Part shown: one piece after another, positions 47,762-59,525 of the stretch
Layout of the letters: each line of letters starts with the position of its first letter
How positions within the stretch are numbered: the stretch's first letter is position 1
NCBI GenBank assembly: GCA_973895155.1
Contig: OZ316891.1
Span: forward strand, 17,608,001-17,672,000
Reading direction: 5' to 3'
Length of the DNA: 64,000 bases
DNA from: Marsupella aquatica
Lineage: Eukaryota; Marchantiophyta
The notes under the pieces: generated by a model
What the model was told of the DNA's origin: nothing
Databases searched by the model: none
What the model saw: the letters and a program-made list of their open reading frames with translations, nothing else
Translations under genes and position numbers: made by a program

Positions 47762-48644
47762 GAGGATGTTATGTGGAAGGTCAAATTGAAAGCAAAGCTC
47801 AGGCGTTCAAAACTCATCTTTCCGAGTTTGACATCAAATTTGCGTTACTATCAAACGTGAGAGATTCTTCGAAACATTTACTCCACAGCCAATTGTTTCA
47901 GACTACAAACATCAGTGCTCTTCTCTCCGACCAGATGGAGAGATACTACCACGCGAAGGAGCAAGACTTGTGCCTCTAGTCGAGCAAGCAATTTCCCTAG
48001 CTATTTGTCTAGTGGCTTTCTTACCTTGATGGCCAATTCCTCTCTTTGCCATGCACTAAATGTTCTGGCTTTCTTAGCATTGTTGGAATTTGCTGGAATT
48101 GTGTAATATAAAACGCTGATGGCTGGCTGCATTATGTCCAGCTTTTGTTTATTCACGTTTCACGTCCCTCAGTTGGATCACTACGGAACTGGGCCAGATT
48201 TGGGGGTCATCGGTGAGCTGATTATGGGGGGTCGGTAAATGCAATACTAGTTAAATCTTGCATCGACGCACCTATTCATATGTCTCTTTTAGCAATTTTG
48301 TCGCGTGTTGTCAAGAAGTCTTGCAAGGGAAGCTTCTATTTAAGTGTATAGATGTTTGTGGCAGCAAACTTCCGTTGCACGTATTGTGGGATTGCAGTTA
48401 GCAAGTTTGCACTTATCACGGGTTAACTGGACTTCCATCCCAACTCGGGATGCAGAGTCTACGAGGCGGAATGCCCATTTTTTGAATGTTATTAACAAAA
48501 ATTATCCTGATGATCATCATTTTGACATCCTATGGTTTTTCCAGCCCTAGAACCAGTCTAGAGGCTCCAGAAGCCTAGATCCCAACTCTAGCTTTTCATA
48601 TCTTTTTATTTGTAAGATGCCCCAAAGGCCAGATGAACCCATAT

Positions 48645-48850
48645 GTCGAAGGTAATGATTGCAAAGCAAAGTCTATCCATGGATTGAAGTTACCAGCCCT
48701 CTGGCTATGGAGTGGACTCTGGGCACATTGTAATAACAGAGGCATACGTCGAAGGTAATGATTGCAAAGCAAAGTCTATCCATGGATTGAAGTTACTAGC
48801 CACTGGCTATGGAGTTGACTCTGGGCACATTGTAATAAAAGGCTGCACTA
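48645..48850. repeat. 103-bp tandem direct repeat, two copies
   Basis: Units begin at 48645 and 48748 and differ by a few substitutions and a short deletion in the second. Confidence 0.85.
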
Positions 48851-49486
48851 AAACATAAAAGCGCGCGAAGGTTGTAATAATCACCTGAATTTAAGAGCAA
48901 TAAACCTAGCAAGGCAATATCCAACAACGGGGGAGAAGCAAAATGCAAAGGATGGAGAGGCTTGGTGGGGGAAATAAACCAGCTGGATACAAGAAAACTG
49001 TGTATAACAAAGAGCAATACTCTAAACTCAGCGAGGTATGGTTCCTTTTGAAGTGATTGGCCACAGCTTTGCGTTATTAGGGAGTTAAGCATGGAAGTTG
49101 TAATTTAAGCATTAGAGCCTAGTATATATCTTGTCTTACCCTTACAACCAGTGAGTTCGATGTGAAACTTCCATGCTCTGCTTTTCCAGTGTTTGGTCGA
49201 ATCAACCAAAGAGTTGACAATCCTCAGATCCAAGTAACACCTTTGCAAAAACCTTCTGATGTACCCTGTATGACAATTCTCTTTGATACTGGGAAGGAGC
49301 AATGTGCACTGAATTCAATATTAACTACAATTTAAACCACAACTACAAGTGATTTACTCAGTCAGTACCAATGATTCTTCAATATTTTTTCTTACAGCAC
49401 AGTGTGAATCTTTGCTTTGTATGTTTGATAAACAATATTGTATTAACGAAACATGATGCAAAGCTACTTTCCAGGGCTATGGTGGA

Positions 49487-49860
49487 GAGTAAAGCCTCTA
49501 GACCATAACTCTCCTCTCAATAAACACAAAACTCAAATGGGGGGTGGACAAAAAACAGGGATGAGGTAGAGTTGAAAGGGAAATAGCATAGAATTCTTTT
49601 TCTGCAAGATTTTGTTTTTTCTTAGTCTCTATTAGAGATGAAGGGAAAGTAGCATAGAATCTTTTTTTACAAGATTTTGTTTTGTCTTAGTCTCAATAAG
49701 CTTGAATACCCATTTTTTGAATATTAATAGGAATGATGACAATATTCTTCATGTACGATCATCATTTAACATACACACATATATCCATTCCTCATTCTTT
49801 CCATCTGCAAAATTTGGTGGGGCCCTAAGTCATGGTCTAGAGGTTTCACTTTAGAAGCCC
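49487..49860. mobile_element. Possible foldback element of about 370 bp
   Basis: The left end AAAGCCTCTAGACCATAACT and the right end AGTCATGGTCTAGAGGTTTC are imperfect inverted repeats sharing CCTCTAGACCAT(A/G)ACT. The interior holds a two-copy repeat of about 74 bp around AGCATAGAAT and AAGATTTTGTTTT. Related sequence occurs at 41700-41978. No coding capacity or clear target duplication was seen. Confidence 0.4.
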
Positions 49861-50306
49861 AGACCCCAACTCTAACTTATGTTTGCAATTTATCAGTAAG
49901 ATTTAAGTTGGGTAATCTGGTTAGTGTGCCATAATCTTCCACTTAACAGTATGCAGCAACTTTTTCTATTTCGTAATTCCTTGGTACAGCCTGGACAGTT
50001 AGTTCTGCTTTTGTCCTCTGCTATTCAGGCATGCTTTAAGCTTACTATAGCAGTGTCACTTGTGCGGTCCTGAGAGGGACAATTACACATTGTAATCCCA
50101 GGTCTGACTTAGTTTTCCCATGAAAACCAATGTAAAATCCGATATAAAACATGTGCAACTATTTCTAAAATGGCATAGCAACTTACTTGTAAAACCCTAA
50201 GCGAGGGATTTGATTACAGTAAGTGAACTCGTTCCTCGTGCACATGACTGTGCAGAAAGGCAGCATAATTATATGTGATTGCACCTTGAGCTCTCTCCAC
50301 ATCATA

Positions 50307-50420
50307 GAGCTGCAGTCCAGATGAATTCCAGTGAGGAGCTGGAAGGTATGTTGAGTGCACGCCGAGCTGCAGTGCAGATGAATTCCAGTGAGGCGCTGGA
50401 AGGTGTGTTGAGTGCACGCC
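50307..50420. repeat. 57-bp tandem direct repeat, two copies
   Basis: Units at 50307 and 50364 are nearly identical. On the plus strand they would encode two 19-residue copies of RAAVQMNSSE(E/A)LEG(M/V)LSA, but the frame has no ATG start and lies antisense to the 3' flank of the esterase gene. Confidence 0.8.
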
Positions 50421-50753
50421 GCGCCCACATCACAATTGATGCAGTCAGTGGTACATCTCGTCAAGGTTTCAGGTCATACGAACATCTGCAAGGGTTGATG
50501 CCAGTCCCCCGTAGTGCGAGTCGATCTAGTCCACAGAGAATCAGTGCACGTCTGTCCTCAGCCCATAAAATTGACGTGCTCAGATTGAAATTTAATCAAG
50601 GGATGGAATATCTAACACCATGGACAGTTGGGTTACTGCCAAAAGAGATTCTTGACTGTAAGAGCGAACAAAACATTCATGTCATTCCCGATGTCATTTC
50701 ATTGATTCAATCTCGAGTGAGAAAGAATGGTACTTGCAGGCTCAACCTGCTTG

Positions 50754-53645
50754 TTAATGATTGCTATGTGGAGAAGGTGCGCAGATTGCATTAAGCAGCA
50801 TATGGACGAGCATGAGATCAACAAAATATCGATGTCCTATATTTCCGCCGGCCCACTTGGATTTGGAAGGAGGGCGGCCATAGTGCACTCCATCATTGGT
50901 CTTGTGATCATAGTGCCAAGGGTAAGTATAGTCGAACCCGTCGATTATATGGAACCTATCGATCTCCATTCGAAGGAATCTGTCCAGCATCAGATGGTTG
51001 AACAGCTCCATCTTATGGGGATTGAAGGACATGTTTCGAGCGTCTCCTCCTGTGGAAATCGTGGTTCTGTATAATATATCTGGCCTTTTGGCTTTCATCT
51101 GGCTCCAGACGTTGGCCCAAAACTTTGCGGCAACCTCCACACCACCTTTCATGTATCTTTGGACATCCTTCCAGTAGACACCATCGTGCAGGCCGGAGTT
51201 CATGATCATAAAATCCGGAGCAGTGTCTGCCGTGAAGAAGGACCGGATATACTGTGCAAACTCAGGGTCGTGAAGCGAAAACAAACCTTCATAGTTCAAT
51301 GACACATTCGAGTGTCCATTAAATATATTCGTGATCCTCACAGACGACTGAGGATTGGTACGGGAAAAGTAAGTCGTATCCATTCTTCGATCTATAAGCT
51401 TATAGTCGAACCCCAACACGAAATTGAGAAGGTTACGTATGGTGTCCATGTGGTTAGAGTCCCCCCAGAAGAGGAGCCACTTGCCGTCCAAGCACTTCCA
51501 AGCCTCCTCCTTCTCGAAGATCTGGAAGGCACAGTGTGCAGAATATACCCACCCGTTGCTCTCCAAGCGTCCCACTCGACCCTTGCACCAGGGCTTCTGG
51601 CACTTCAGCTTGAGATCCACGCACTTCCATCTTCCATATCGGTCATACTCGCAATCCTTTGTAGCTTTCTCCCTTGTCCAACGTCCGCTCCAATACTTCT
51701 TACTAAAGTCCTCGAGTTTGCACATCGGCAGTTTTGGGCCTGAAGCTGTGTGCATGTAAGATTTTGGGTCAGAACCGGCTTCGGTTGGGTAGGATTCAGA
51801 TTCTGACCTGAACTGTGTTGGCGGGATAGCAGTCAAGGAGGACTGGGGCACAACGAACTTGATCTGGTATGTTGCCACTACCTCCATACGGGTCCACTTC
51901 TGGGGGTGGTAATGTAGAGCATGATAGTTTGAAAACAGGAGAACTATTCTGAGCGTGTACAATCCGGAGGCGAACCGGGGATCCATTTGAATCCTGACGG
52001 AGTAACTTCCATTGTTGCAATCCAAGACTGGTGGGCGAGACTTCCAGAGCGCTCCGCTAAGATCTGTTTCGTAGTAATCTCCTCCTCCACATCGACGTTG
52101 GTCATCATCTCCTACGGAAACGATCATGAGCTCGTACACTGGCCCAGCATAGAGTTGAATGACTGGCCCTTTCTCTCCCTCAAGTTTGCTGGGTTGGGGG
52201 AGGCCTAGAATTTGAGCTGATCGAGTTCTTATGTTGTGGCAGGGAAGCGTACCATTTTGCATGACTTGCAACATTAACTTCTCGGTCTCGTTCACAATCA
52301 TGTAAGGAAACTGAACCCACCCGTTCCCCTCGACAACAGAAAATTGGACCTCTCGTGTACGATCGTTTCCCTCAACGAGAACCGTTGTAGCATTTGATGA
52401 TGGATGCTGTTGCTGAGGTAAATCTCCTCCCGACGCTGGAGTCGCCGTCGTTGCCTGTATGCACAGAATGACCGTCATTCCAGGATTGTAAGGAATTACG
52501 CTGATATTAACTTCCCCAGAATCAAATCCAACCAGCTGATATTGTTAGATGTATTGGAGTGGTTGTTACTGCATTGTGCGGCAAGAATCTCTACCCCCCA
52601 CACCCTCCCCCGGCATCCCTACAAGTTGGACCTAGTGTATGGAACTCAATAACCAGTCAATGCAGGCAATTGGTATAAAATTTTGGAAATGGGTCCAAGC
52701 AATCTTATGAAATTAGTGTTTGACATGTACGAGGACGTAATCGACCCAGGCTGAACATTCCAAGCAGAATTAGACACCAGAAGGAACACAGAAAGAACTA
52801 GCTAGGGGTTGATACGGCAATATCACATTGAGGGGATTGATGGAGGTCTCACAGATGGACAAATCATAGGTAAGAGGGCAACCATGGACAGAGTTTGATA
52901 GCCCTCTTAAGCTGCTTTTGCAAACCCTGACCATTGTTGAACACAACGCCCTGTCAGACCCCCTGGATTGTAAATTCTGATTGCTTTTGAAATCCACCGG
53001 GTAAGCAAGCTAGGTCATGGGCCAGCTAATTGATGCAGTCTTCCGGGAGCCGCAGAAGCTTCCGGGCACAGTAACTGCATTATTATTGGATGAGATTACG
53101 TTGTCCGGAAAGGATTGTCTTACATCTTCCAGAAGATGCAAAGGGTCATTCGGATTCTTGGCTGCCCTTTGATGATCGCCAGACTGTTGGTTTAATACCA
53201 CTCGATCATATTGTAGAGCCAGGTTGTTGACCGTAGGCTTCGTGATCAAGCTGCGTTGCTCTTCCTCCATAGTCAAGCTTCTGAGATTTTGCCTTAGCCC
53301 CATCTTCATCTGCTGGTCTTCTGGGTACACACTATTGTGATTAAACTCGCTCGTGTCTCGCAGATTAAGAATCGTCTGCGGCCAAAGAGGTAAGTGTAGT
53401 CCTACCTGAACAACCGACACTCTGTCCCCGAGGACAATTAGGAAGAGGATCATCACGAGAATAAAGATGATACCCATAAATGCCTGAATGATCTTAGTCT
53501 TTAAGAGCAACAGGACACTCAAATCCAGCGCATTCCCAGCCAGTATCCACCGATGGAACGATGAAACACTTCCCTTCCCCCCCTGAAATTCCTTGTCCTT
53601 CTGCCTTCTCATGCTATGCCTCATTTTTAGTTTGAAACAAATCAT
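50754..53645 (-). CDS. Membrane-anchored PC-esterase / NXPE-like protein, at least two exons
   Basis: The large exon (52535 to the TAA at 50754) encodes a C-terminal PC-esterase domain of the GDSL/SGNH fold: LLFWGDSNHMDTIRN (GDS, nucleophile Ser) and the NDGVHYG DxxH motif (catalytic Asp/His). Between them lie PDFMIMNSGLHDG and cysteine-rich WKCVDLKLKCQKPWCKG. Its N-terminal half is beta-rich with N-glycosylation sites, resembling the filamin-like region of NXPE-type proteins. The first exon, from Met 53645, gives a basic cytosolic tail and one membrane segment (IIQAFMGIIFILVMILFLIV), a type II Golgi-style anchor. Related plant TBL/PMR5 proteins O-acetylate cell-wall polysaccharides; NXPE-like activity is less known. 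The join is uncertain: donor candidates are GCA|GTTACT near 53076 or ACT|GTGCCC just below it, both in phase with 52535, and a further exon is possible. Confidence 0.75.
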
Positions 53646-56600
53646 CCAAGTGATGTTTGAAGCCCTTCAAGGTCTTCACGAATCAAAGACCTTTGCTGCT
53701 CTTACTCCATCGAGTGAATGAAGTGGAGGAATCTTGAGGAAAGGACCCTTAGAGCTTTGTCAAAGCAATCAAGGTCGCAGAATAATTACTACTTTAATCT
53801 CTTCAGCTTCAGCCACTACCCCTGTGGTATCCTGCATGCTCAATGAAGAACGAACCCGATGTCTCAAGTGAGGTTGCATGTGCACCTCATGAAGCTCCGA
53901 TTTCATTATAACGGACTTGAACTGCACATGCTCGGTCCCTCTAGATATGAATGGCACAACCGCGCATTCGTTGTCAGCTAGGCCCCTGGGTAGTCTTTTC
54001 CTAATTCTTGTCCTGATCTAGCCAAAATTCTGGTCCAAAACTTGATCCGTGAGCTTTCTGATCAAGTAATTATCTGAACAAACAACTGAAGCAAGAGCAG
54101 CCTCCGCCAATATGACTGCTATGGGCTGTGCGATCAACTTCTCTCGCCCAGCCCCCTTTGCACTTGTGATAGCTTCACGCAATCAAACATGTATGGTATC
54201 AACCACATTCCTGCAAGAACATGAGCCTCCGGAATGTGCCTCCTCAAGGACCGAACGACACCGCTCTTGGATAGCAAACATGGTGATTTCCAGGCCACAA
54301 TTCGCCAATCAGCAATCCCACAAAACTCTTGTATCAGCTGCACGACGCCGAACCGCCTTCAACACGAGATGTACATGATTATCTACAGTGGCCTAGCTTC
54401 CATGGTAGATTACTTCCGCTGATCCATCCTCCTCGTCCTCCCCAAGCCTTAAAAGCATGACCCCGCGTCAACTGTTCCGCCTGTCCTGGAGTTACGGTAT
54501 GAATCCTGGGACTAGACCGTGCCTGCGCATCAGCGATTCGGGCGAGCGATTGCATCAAAGCTGATCAGTGGCAAGAAAAGCATGATCAGCATGATCGTAC
54601 TGCTGCCTGGAACCGCAGACACAAGCGCACTGCAGACACAAAATTGCTCAGGCTGCATGCGGATTCGAATTCTCGCGCGAGATTGCCCCTTCAGGAGGTC
54701 CCCCACGACTTCTGTCCGCTGACTCTGGTGCTGTCCTAACTCCTAACTACCTAACCCGTGAGTTCGGTAATCTCTGGCCGGGCTCCCTCTCTCCCACTCT
54801 CCCTCGCTCCCATCTTCCAACTTACTTCCCAAGCCAAGAACCCGGCCGCCAAACTTCAAGGGAGCGTGGGCTGAGGTACGATGGCTGCACACGCGATTGC
54901 GGAATCCATTAGTTCCCGGTTGCAGGAGCCATTAGTTCCCTTCGATTGCATGGACCACTTCAGCTCGAGGCCAGCTTCCATTGTTGATGCCGATGCTCCG
55001 ACTTTTCGTTGAATTCCAAGCAGAGCATGATAGAAGAGTGGAATTGATTCTCCCCACGGAACACTCAATGACTGGTTGAGGAGAAATTGAATTCTTCTGC
55101 TCGAGAAAAGAGAAATCGGAAGGGACAGGACGCAGACAGTGTTGGAAAAATCGGAGAGGGTGACGATGTCACGAGGTAAATTGGAATCCTCTACCCCTGT
55201 GCACATATGCAAGCCCAGAATGCAATCCCAATTTGCATACTTTTCAGCGGTTGATTAAACGTCACATTCGATTCTAAACAAGACAGTTGCGTGGTGTTCC
55301 TGGACTTGAAGGTAGTTCAACATTGAGCAGATCTGGACGAACCACATTTTCAGAAATAGACCCGCAGGTTGGATGAGGTTCGGAGAAGGTTCCCTAAAAT
55401 AACGACATGGAACTCTCAAAACTTACTATCGGCCACGGGAGGTTTTCCAGGAAGCTATCCTGTCTGTCACAGAGCTGGTGTTCTACAAATTAACACAACT
55501 TACTACCAGTGTATATCAGGGCCAACTATGGCCGGTGATGAATTATCGAGTGAATTACTTTGAATCTCAAATCCTGAACTCTAATTATCCTTTCACAGCG
55601 TGGTCATTGCAAGAATCCTTTCTGCTGTATCAATGATGTCTTTGGGCAATCCTGCGGCAAGTGGGGAGGGTAACTCGTTTTGAGTTTCCTCTCCCTCGAA
55701 TTCTCTAGGAAGGTTCTTCTTCTATCTCTCTTTTGTGCTTTAGAGAAGGTGTTCATGCCATGCCCAGAGATTCCAGGACCCCAAGTGCAGCTTCCCGGTG
55801 TCTCCTTGCAAGTCGTACCACGAAAAAATTATCGACGTCCGAGATCCAGTCTTGTGCGTTGAAAGGAGCTGTGCCTCGCCAGGCTAAGACACATGCGTTC
55901 GCATCTTGAGGTTGTGCATGAAGATATAGGTATCCTTGTTAAATCTTTGCTGATACTCGTTCCAGTGATTATAGAAACCTCCGTGCATTGACAATAATTC
56001 AGACGCCTTAGTTTCGTAAGCAAACTTCTAGCTGCAATTAGCATGCCATCCGCTATAATTATTCTCCCGATAATTTACCTCGATCACCTGGCCCCTGGAC
56101 GTTGAGCCACCGTTGGAGTGCCTCTATCATCATCGGTCTCCAGATGGTCAGCAGTAGTAGAAGTACTGTGTCCACAATGTGCACATCCTTTCGGGGATCC
56201 ATTATTAATTGGTCAATACCAATTGACGTTAAGTAGTTCTCTGATTCTTGGGCTGAAACGCCCACCAAAGCATCATTCTTACACGCAGAACTAAAAGCAG
56301 AACAGGTCTGTAAAGAGAGTCTACAATAAGAAACACTCGTTGGCGATGAGGATTGGTGTTTCCTATGCCTTCTACCTCATACCGTGTTCGGTAGTCCAGC
56401 CCTGGAGATAAGGTACTCGGCAGGTGAAGAGATTGTATGAGGGACCATGCATTCAATTCTCGATGGAGACTACTGTAAGTACAGTACTGTAGCTGAATTG
56501 GTGCATGCATTCCATATCCTGATCGTCAAAGTTTTCACAGTATTGAAATTGAGCTCTTCACATCGATCAGCTCCGCATGGGCTGAACTTTCCACTCTGAT

Positions 56601-57658
56601 CAAGAACAGAAAACACGAAATCCAAAGCGATCTTCGAGAAATCATACGGAGTCCCGGGTTCTTGGGAAAAGAATGTGAATTGCAAAAGCAGGGAAAACAG
56701 GTTTGGCTACGGGAAAAACAGTAGAAATGAATCAGCATTTTTAGTTGGATCTGTGCCTGGTCAAAAATGGGGATGCCATACACAGGAAGAAAGGAATGTG
56801 GGGAAATAATAGGAGTGTGAGCCAACTACAATTATATACTTTATAATATAATCTCCAATGCTTAATTTGATTTGTGCAGTCAGTAAGCAAATTCAAATCT
56901 GGAAGTACAGTCACTAACTACCTAAAAAGTCTGGATATACTTGAACTAACTATTCCTGACAACTTGTGTCATGGATTCAACATGTCGTCTGCCTTACAAC
57001 AATTTTGATCACAATTGAATATCTCGGTTGCTCGATATAAGCAACCCTAATTAATTCAAAGTTGCTTATATTGATACAAACAATTGATACAAACAAGTTA
57101 AGTTAAATTTGTTTGTATCGAGTTTGTATCGAGACTTTGCCTATAGAGAGTTTAGGGGTTTTTTTGGCAGTATTGAGGGGGGGGGGAATCCTTGTGAAGA
57201 GGTAGGGATGACCATATTGTCTTTGAGTAAGGTCTTGCAAATTTGTAAGGGGAATCTGGCATAACTTTAGTGATTTGTGGACCTAGTGGTCACGAGCCTG
57301 GTGATGATCCATTTGAACACGTTATCAATTCACATACTGAAGCCCCCATGGACCTAAACGATATAGTGTGCCCAGATGGACCAGCACAACCCAGATAGAC
57401 TGCAGGAAAACATGCTTTGTACTCAGATAGCAGTCTTTCTTTACAGAAACAAACTTCGTAGTTTTCTGGTCAAAAGTAACCTGGTCCATCTGGGTTGCAA
57501 GGTTCATGGGAGTTGTCCATCCAAGCATCAATTACCACCACAAATGCTGACAAATCCCTTCAGTGATCCTGCCCAGTGAATTCCGGTATAGAAACAACAT
57601 AGTTGAAAACTTGTATCCATTATACTTGTAGCAATGTTTTTATGCCTGCAGGCAATGT
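53646..57658. other. Intergenic, including the upstream region of the esterase gene
   Basis: No supported gene is seen. The stretch from 54000 to 55250 is GC-richer with pyrimidine-rich runs (about 54780-54820), fitting promoter or leader of the minus-strand esterase gene. From 56800 to 57200 it is AT-rich with a hairpin at 57071-57133 and a short poly-G near 57177. Short frames such as 55369-55563 show no domain. Confidence 0.45.
57071..57133. repeat. Foldback with doubled TTGATACAAACA arms
   Basis: TTGATACAAACA twice on the left (57071-57096) faces TGTTTGTATCGAGTTTGTATCGA on the right, separated by an 11-base loop. Outside it a GTTGCTTATAT stretch is also inverted at about 57040-57070. This could be the centre of a small MITE. 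Confidence 0.55.
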
Positions 57659-58434
57659 GGTGGGTGTACTCTTCGAACGAAGTTATACCATGATAGACAG
57701 CACCCTCAGTGCTTGTCATCATCTATGGAACTTGCTCCCAAGGTGTACCCCCTTACCGATTGTCTTTACAGAGTGTTTTGTGCCCTCGCTCAAGGAGGTG
57801 GGTGTGCTTATAACAAAGTTCTACCATGGTAGAAAGCACCCTTTTTGCTCTTTGCTCAGCTAGCATTCGAACAACATTTTTTGGGTGCCCTTGGGCTAGG
57901 AGGTGGGTGTTCTTATAACCAAGTTTTACCATGGTAGTCTTCCAACAATTGTTTTTTGGGTGCCCGTCAGCAACGGGGGAGAGTGTTCTTGTAATGAAGT
58001 TCTACCACGGTACAAAGCATCCACAGTGATCATTGTTGAACAAGTGTTCTTGTAAAAAAAATGTGTCCTTGGGCAAGGGGTTGGATGTTCTCATAACAAA
58101 GGTTTACTGCGGTAGAATGCATTCTTCATCCAAATGTGGAACTAGTGTTATTATACCATTTTTTGTGGTGTCAATCGGGAGGGGTTGGGTGTTGGTACGA
58201 AGAAATTCTACCACGGTAGAAAGCACCCTTCGTGCCCCTTGTCAAACGAGTGTCCCTAAAGCATTTTTTGGTGCCCAGGCAAGGGGGTGGCTGTTCTTGT
58301 AACGAAGTTCTACCACTGCCCTTCATGCACGTTATCGAACTAGTGTTCTTATACCATTTTTGCAGGGTGGGTGTTTTTATGACGAAGTTTTATGATACGA
58401 CGGTGAAAAAGCGCCCTTCATGCTCGTCGTCGTG
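57659..58434. repeat. Diverged satellite of eight units (about 75-140 bp) upstream of the gamma-CA gene
   Basis: Units begin near 57659, 57798, 57903, 57980, 58081, 58185, 58287 and 58368. Each has GGTGGGTGTTCTTATAA, then AACGAAGTTCTACCACGGTA and AGAAAGCACCCTTC, and most have a TATACCATTTTTTG-like and a GTGCCC…GGGG segment. Copy 2 carries the perfect palindrome TCTACCATGGTAGA. Divergence between units is high, so the array is old. It ends about 280 bp before the gamma-CA start codon. Confidence 0.85.
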
Positions 58435-58470
58435 TCTGTGGAGCAACAACACTCTTTCCAGAGCGATACT

Positions 58471-58509
58471 CTCGTCTCTCTCGCTCTCTCGCTCTCTCGC
58501 TCTCTCGCC
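58471..58509 (+). promoter_or_regulatory. TCTCTCGC microsatellite upstream of gamma-CA
   Basis: Four to five copies of an 8-base TCTCTCGC unit lie about 210-250 bp before the ATG at 58719. Pyrimidine-rich (CT) microsatellites are common near plant transcription starts, so this probably marks the core promoter or 5' leader. Confidence 0.5.
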
Positions 58510-58718
58510 ACCGCGAGAGCTCCTTGTCGCCCTAATTCCTCGAAAAGGTGGTGGATCTACTCGAGTGGAGTGATCGATTGCAGGACTCTCATCTCGTAGC
58601 AGAGCGTCGAGCCATCGATCGTTGGCCCAGCAGCAGCGAGCTAGGTAGAGCGATTTTTCGATTTCTCCTTGCCTTTGTGGTGGAGCAGAGAGAAAGGGTT
58701 TGGTGGGGCATTCGGGCC

Positions 58719-59525
58719 ATGGGGACGTTGGGGAAGGCCGTGTACAGGCTGGGGATGTGGGTGCGAGAGACGGGGCAGGCCATTGATCGGCTGGGGTCCC
58801 GGTTGCAAGGCGAGTATGCCTTTAAGGAGCAGCTCTCGAGACACCGGACGATCATGAATTTCTACGGGAAGAAGCCCGAAATTGCAGCAGACGTCTTCGT
58901 AGCTCCCAGCGCGGCAGTGATCGGGGATGTGAAGATCGGGAAGAAGAGCTCGATTTGGTACGGATCCGTGCTCAGGGGGGATGTGAACAGCATCAGTATT
59001 GGGGCCGAGACTAACATCCAGGACAATACTTTGGTTCACGTGGCCAAAACGAATGTGAGTGGGAACATTGCCCCCACGATCATTGGGGATAGAGTGACTG
59101 TCGGCCACAATGCGGTGCTGCACGCCTGCACTGTGGAGGATGAGGTGTTGGTGGGGATGGGTGCTACGCTGCTCGACGGAGTGGTGGTGGAGAAGGGTGC
59201 AATAGTGGCTGCCGGGGCGTTAGTGACTCAGAACACTCGTGTGCCAGCTGGGCAGATTTGGGCCGGCAGTCCAGCTAAGTTTATGAGGAATCTCACAGTT
59301 GAGGAGAAGTCATTCCTCGTCAAATCGGCTGACAATTATGCATCTCTCGGAGCCATTCATGCTGAGGAGAATGCTAAGAGTTTTGCGGATGTTGAGGGTG
59401 ATAAGGAGTACAGGAAGAAGCTGTCTCAGCAAAGTGATGATTATGATTCTCATCTTGGGATTGTACGGGAAACTCGGCCTCCCTCTTTGGCGGAGTCAGC
59501 TGCCGCTGCCAAAGGGGGTCAGTGA
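58719..59525 (+). CDS. GAMMACA: Gamma-type carbonic anhydrase (mitochondrial complex I gamma-CA), intronless
   Basis: The frame encodes 268 residues from MGTLGKAVYRLGMWVRETGQ, a start conserved in plant gamma-CAs and preceded by GGGCC. The left-handed beta-helix (hexapeptide repeat) region runs from about 57 to 205. The three histidines that bind metal in the family are present: VHVAK, and both in TVGHNAVLHAC. RGDVNSISIGAETNIQDN and IWAGSPAKFMRNLT are signature stretches. A helical C-terminal region (about 210-268) follows. In plants these proteins form the heterotrimeric arm domain of mitochondrial complex I and are needed for its assembly; real CO2-hydrating activity is doubtful. The N-terminus is arginine-containing and amphipathic, suited to mitochondrial import. 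An in-frame extension upstream to 58548 lacks conserved sequence. Confidence 0.95.
   Translation: MGTLGKAVYRLGMWVRETGQAIDRLGSRLQGEYAFKEQLSRHRTIMNFYGKKPEIAADVFVAPSAAVIGDVKIGKKSSIWYGSVLRGDVNSISIGAETNIQDNTLVHVAKTNVSGNIAPTIIGDRVTVGHNAVLHACTVEDEVLVGMGATLLDGVVVEKGAIVAAGALVTQNTRVPAGQIWAGSPAKFMRNLTVEEKSFLVKSADNYASLGAIHAEENAKSFADVEGDKEYRKKLSQQSDDYDSHLGIVRETRPPSLAESAAAAKGGQ

Larger units (their letters stand above)
47980..50753. other. Intergenic with dispersed and tandem repeats
   Basis: No confident gene is present. It contains a 103-bp tandem duplication (48645-48850), related repeat copies at about 48430-48620 and 49705-49905, the inverted relative of 41700-41978 at 49484-49690, and a 57-bp tandem duplication at 50307-50420. 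The last 400 bases are likely the 3' flank of the minus-strand esterase gene. Confidence 0.45.

Noticed and set aside
47644-47979. 111-codon frame overlapping the unidentified stretch after threonine deaminase
   Set aside because: It overlaps the phase-consistent second exon in another frame and lacks recognisable features; only its last part could be a further exon.
50279-50794. 171-codon plus-strand frame with a 19-residue internal repeat
   Set aside because: It starts at TTG, overlaps the esterase gene on the opposite strand, and its repeat is explained by a 57-bp tandem duplication.
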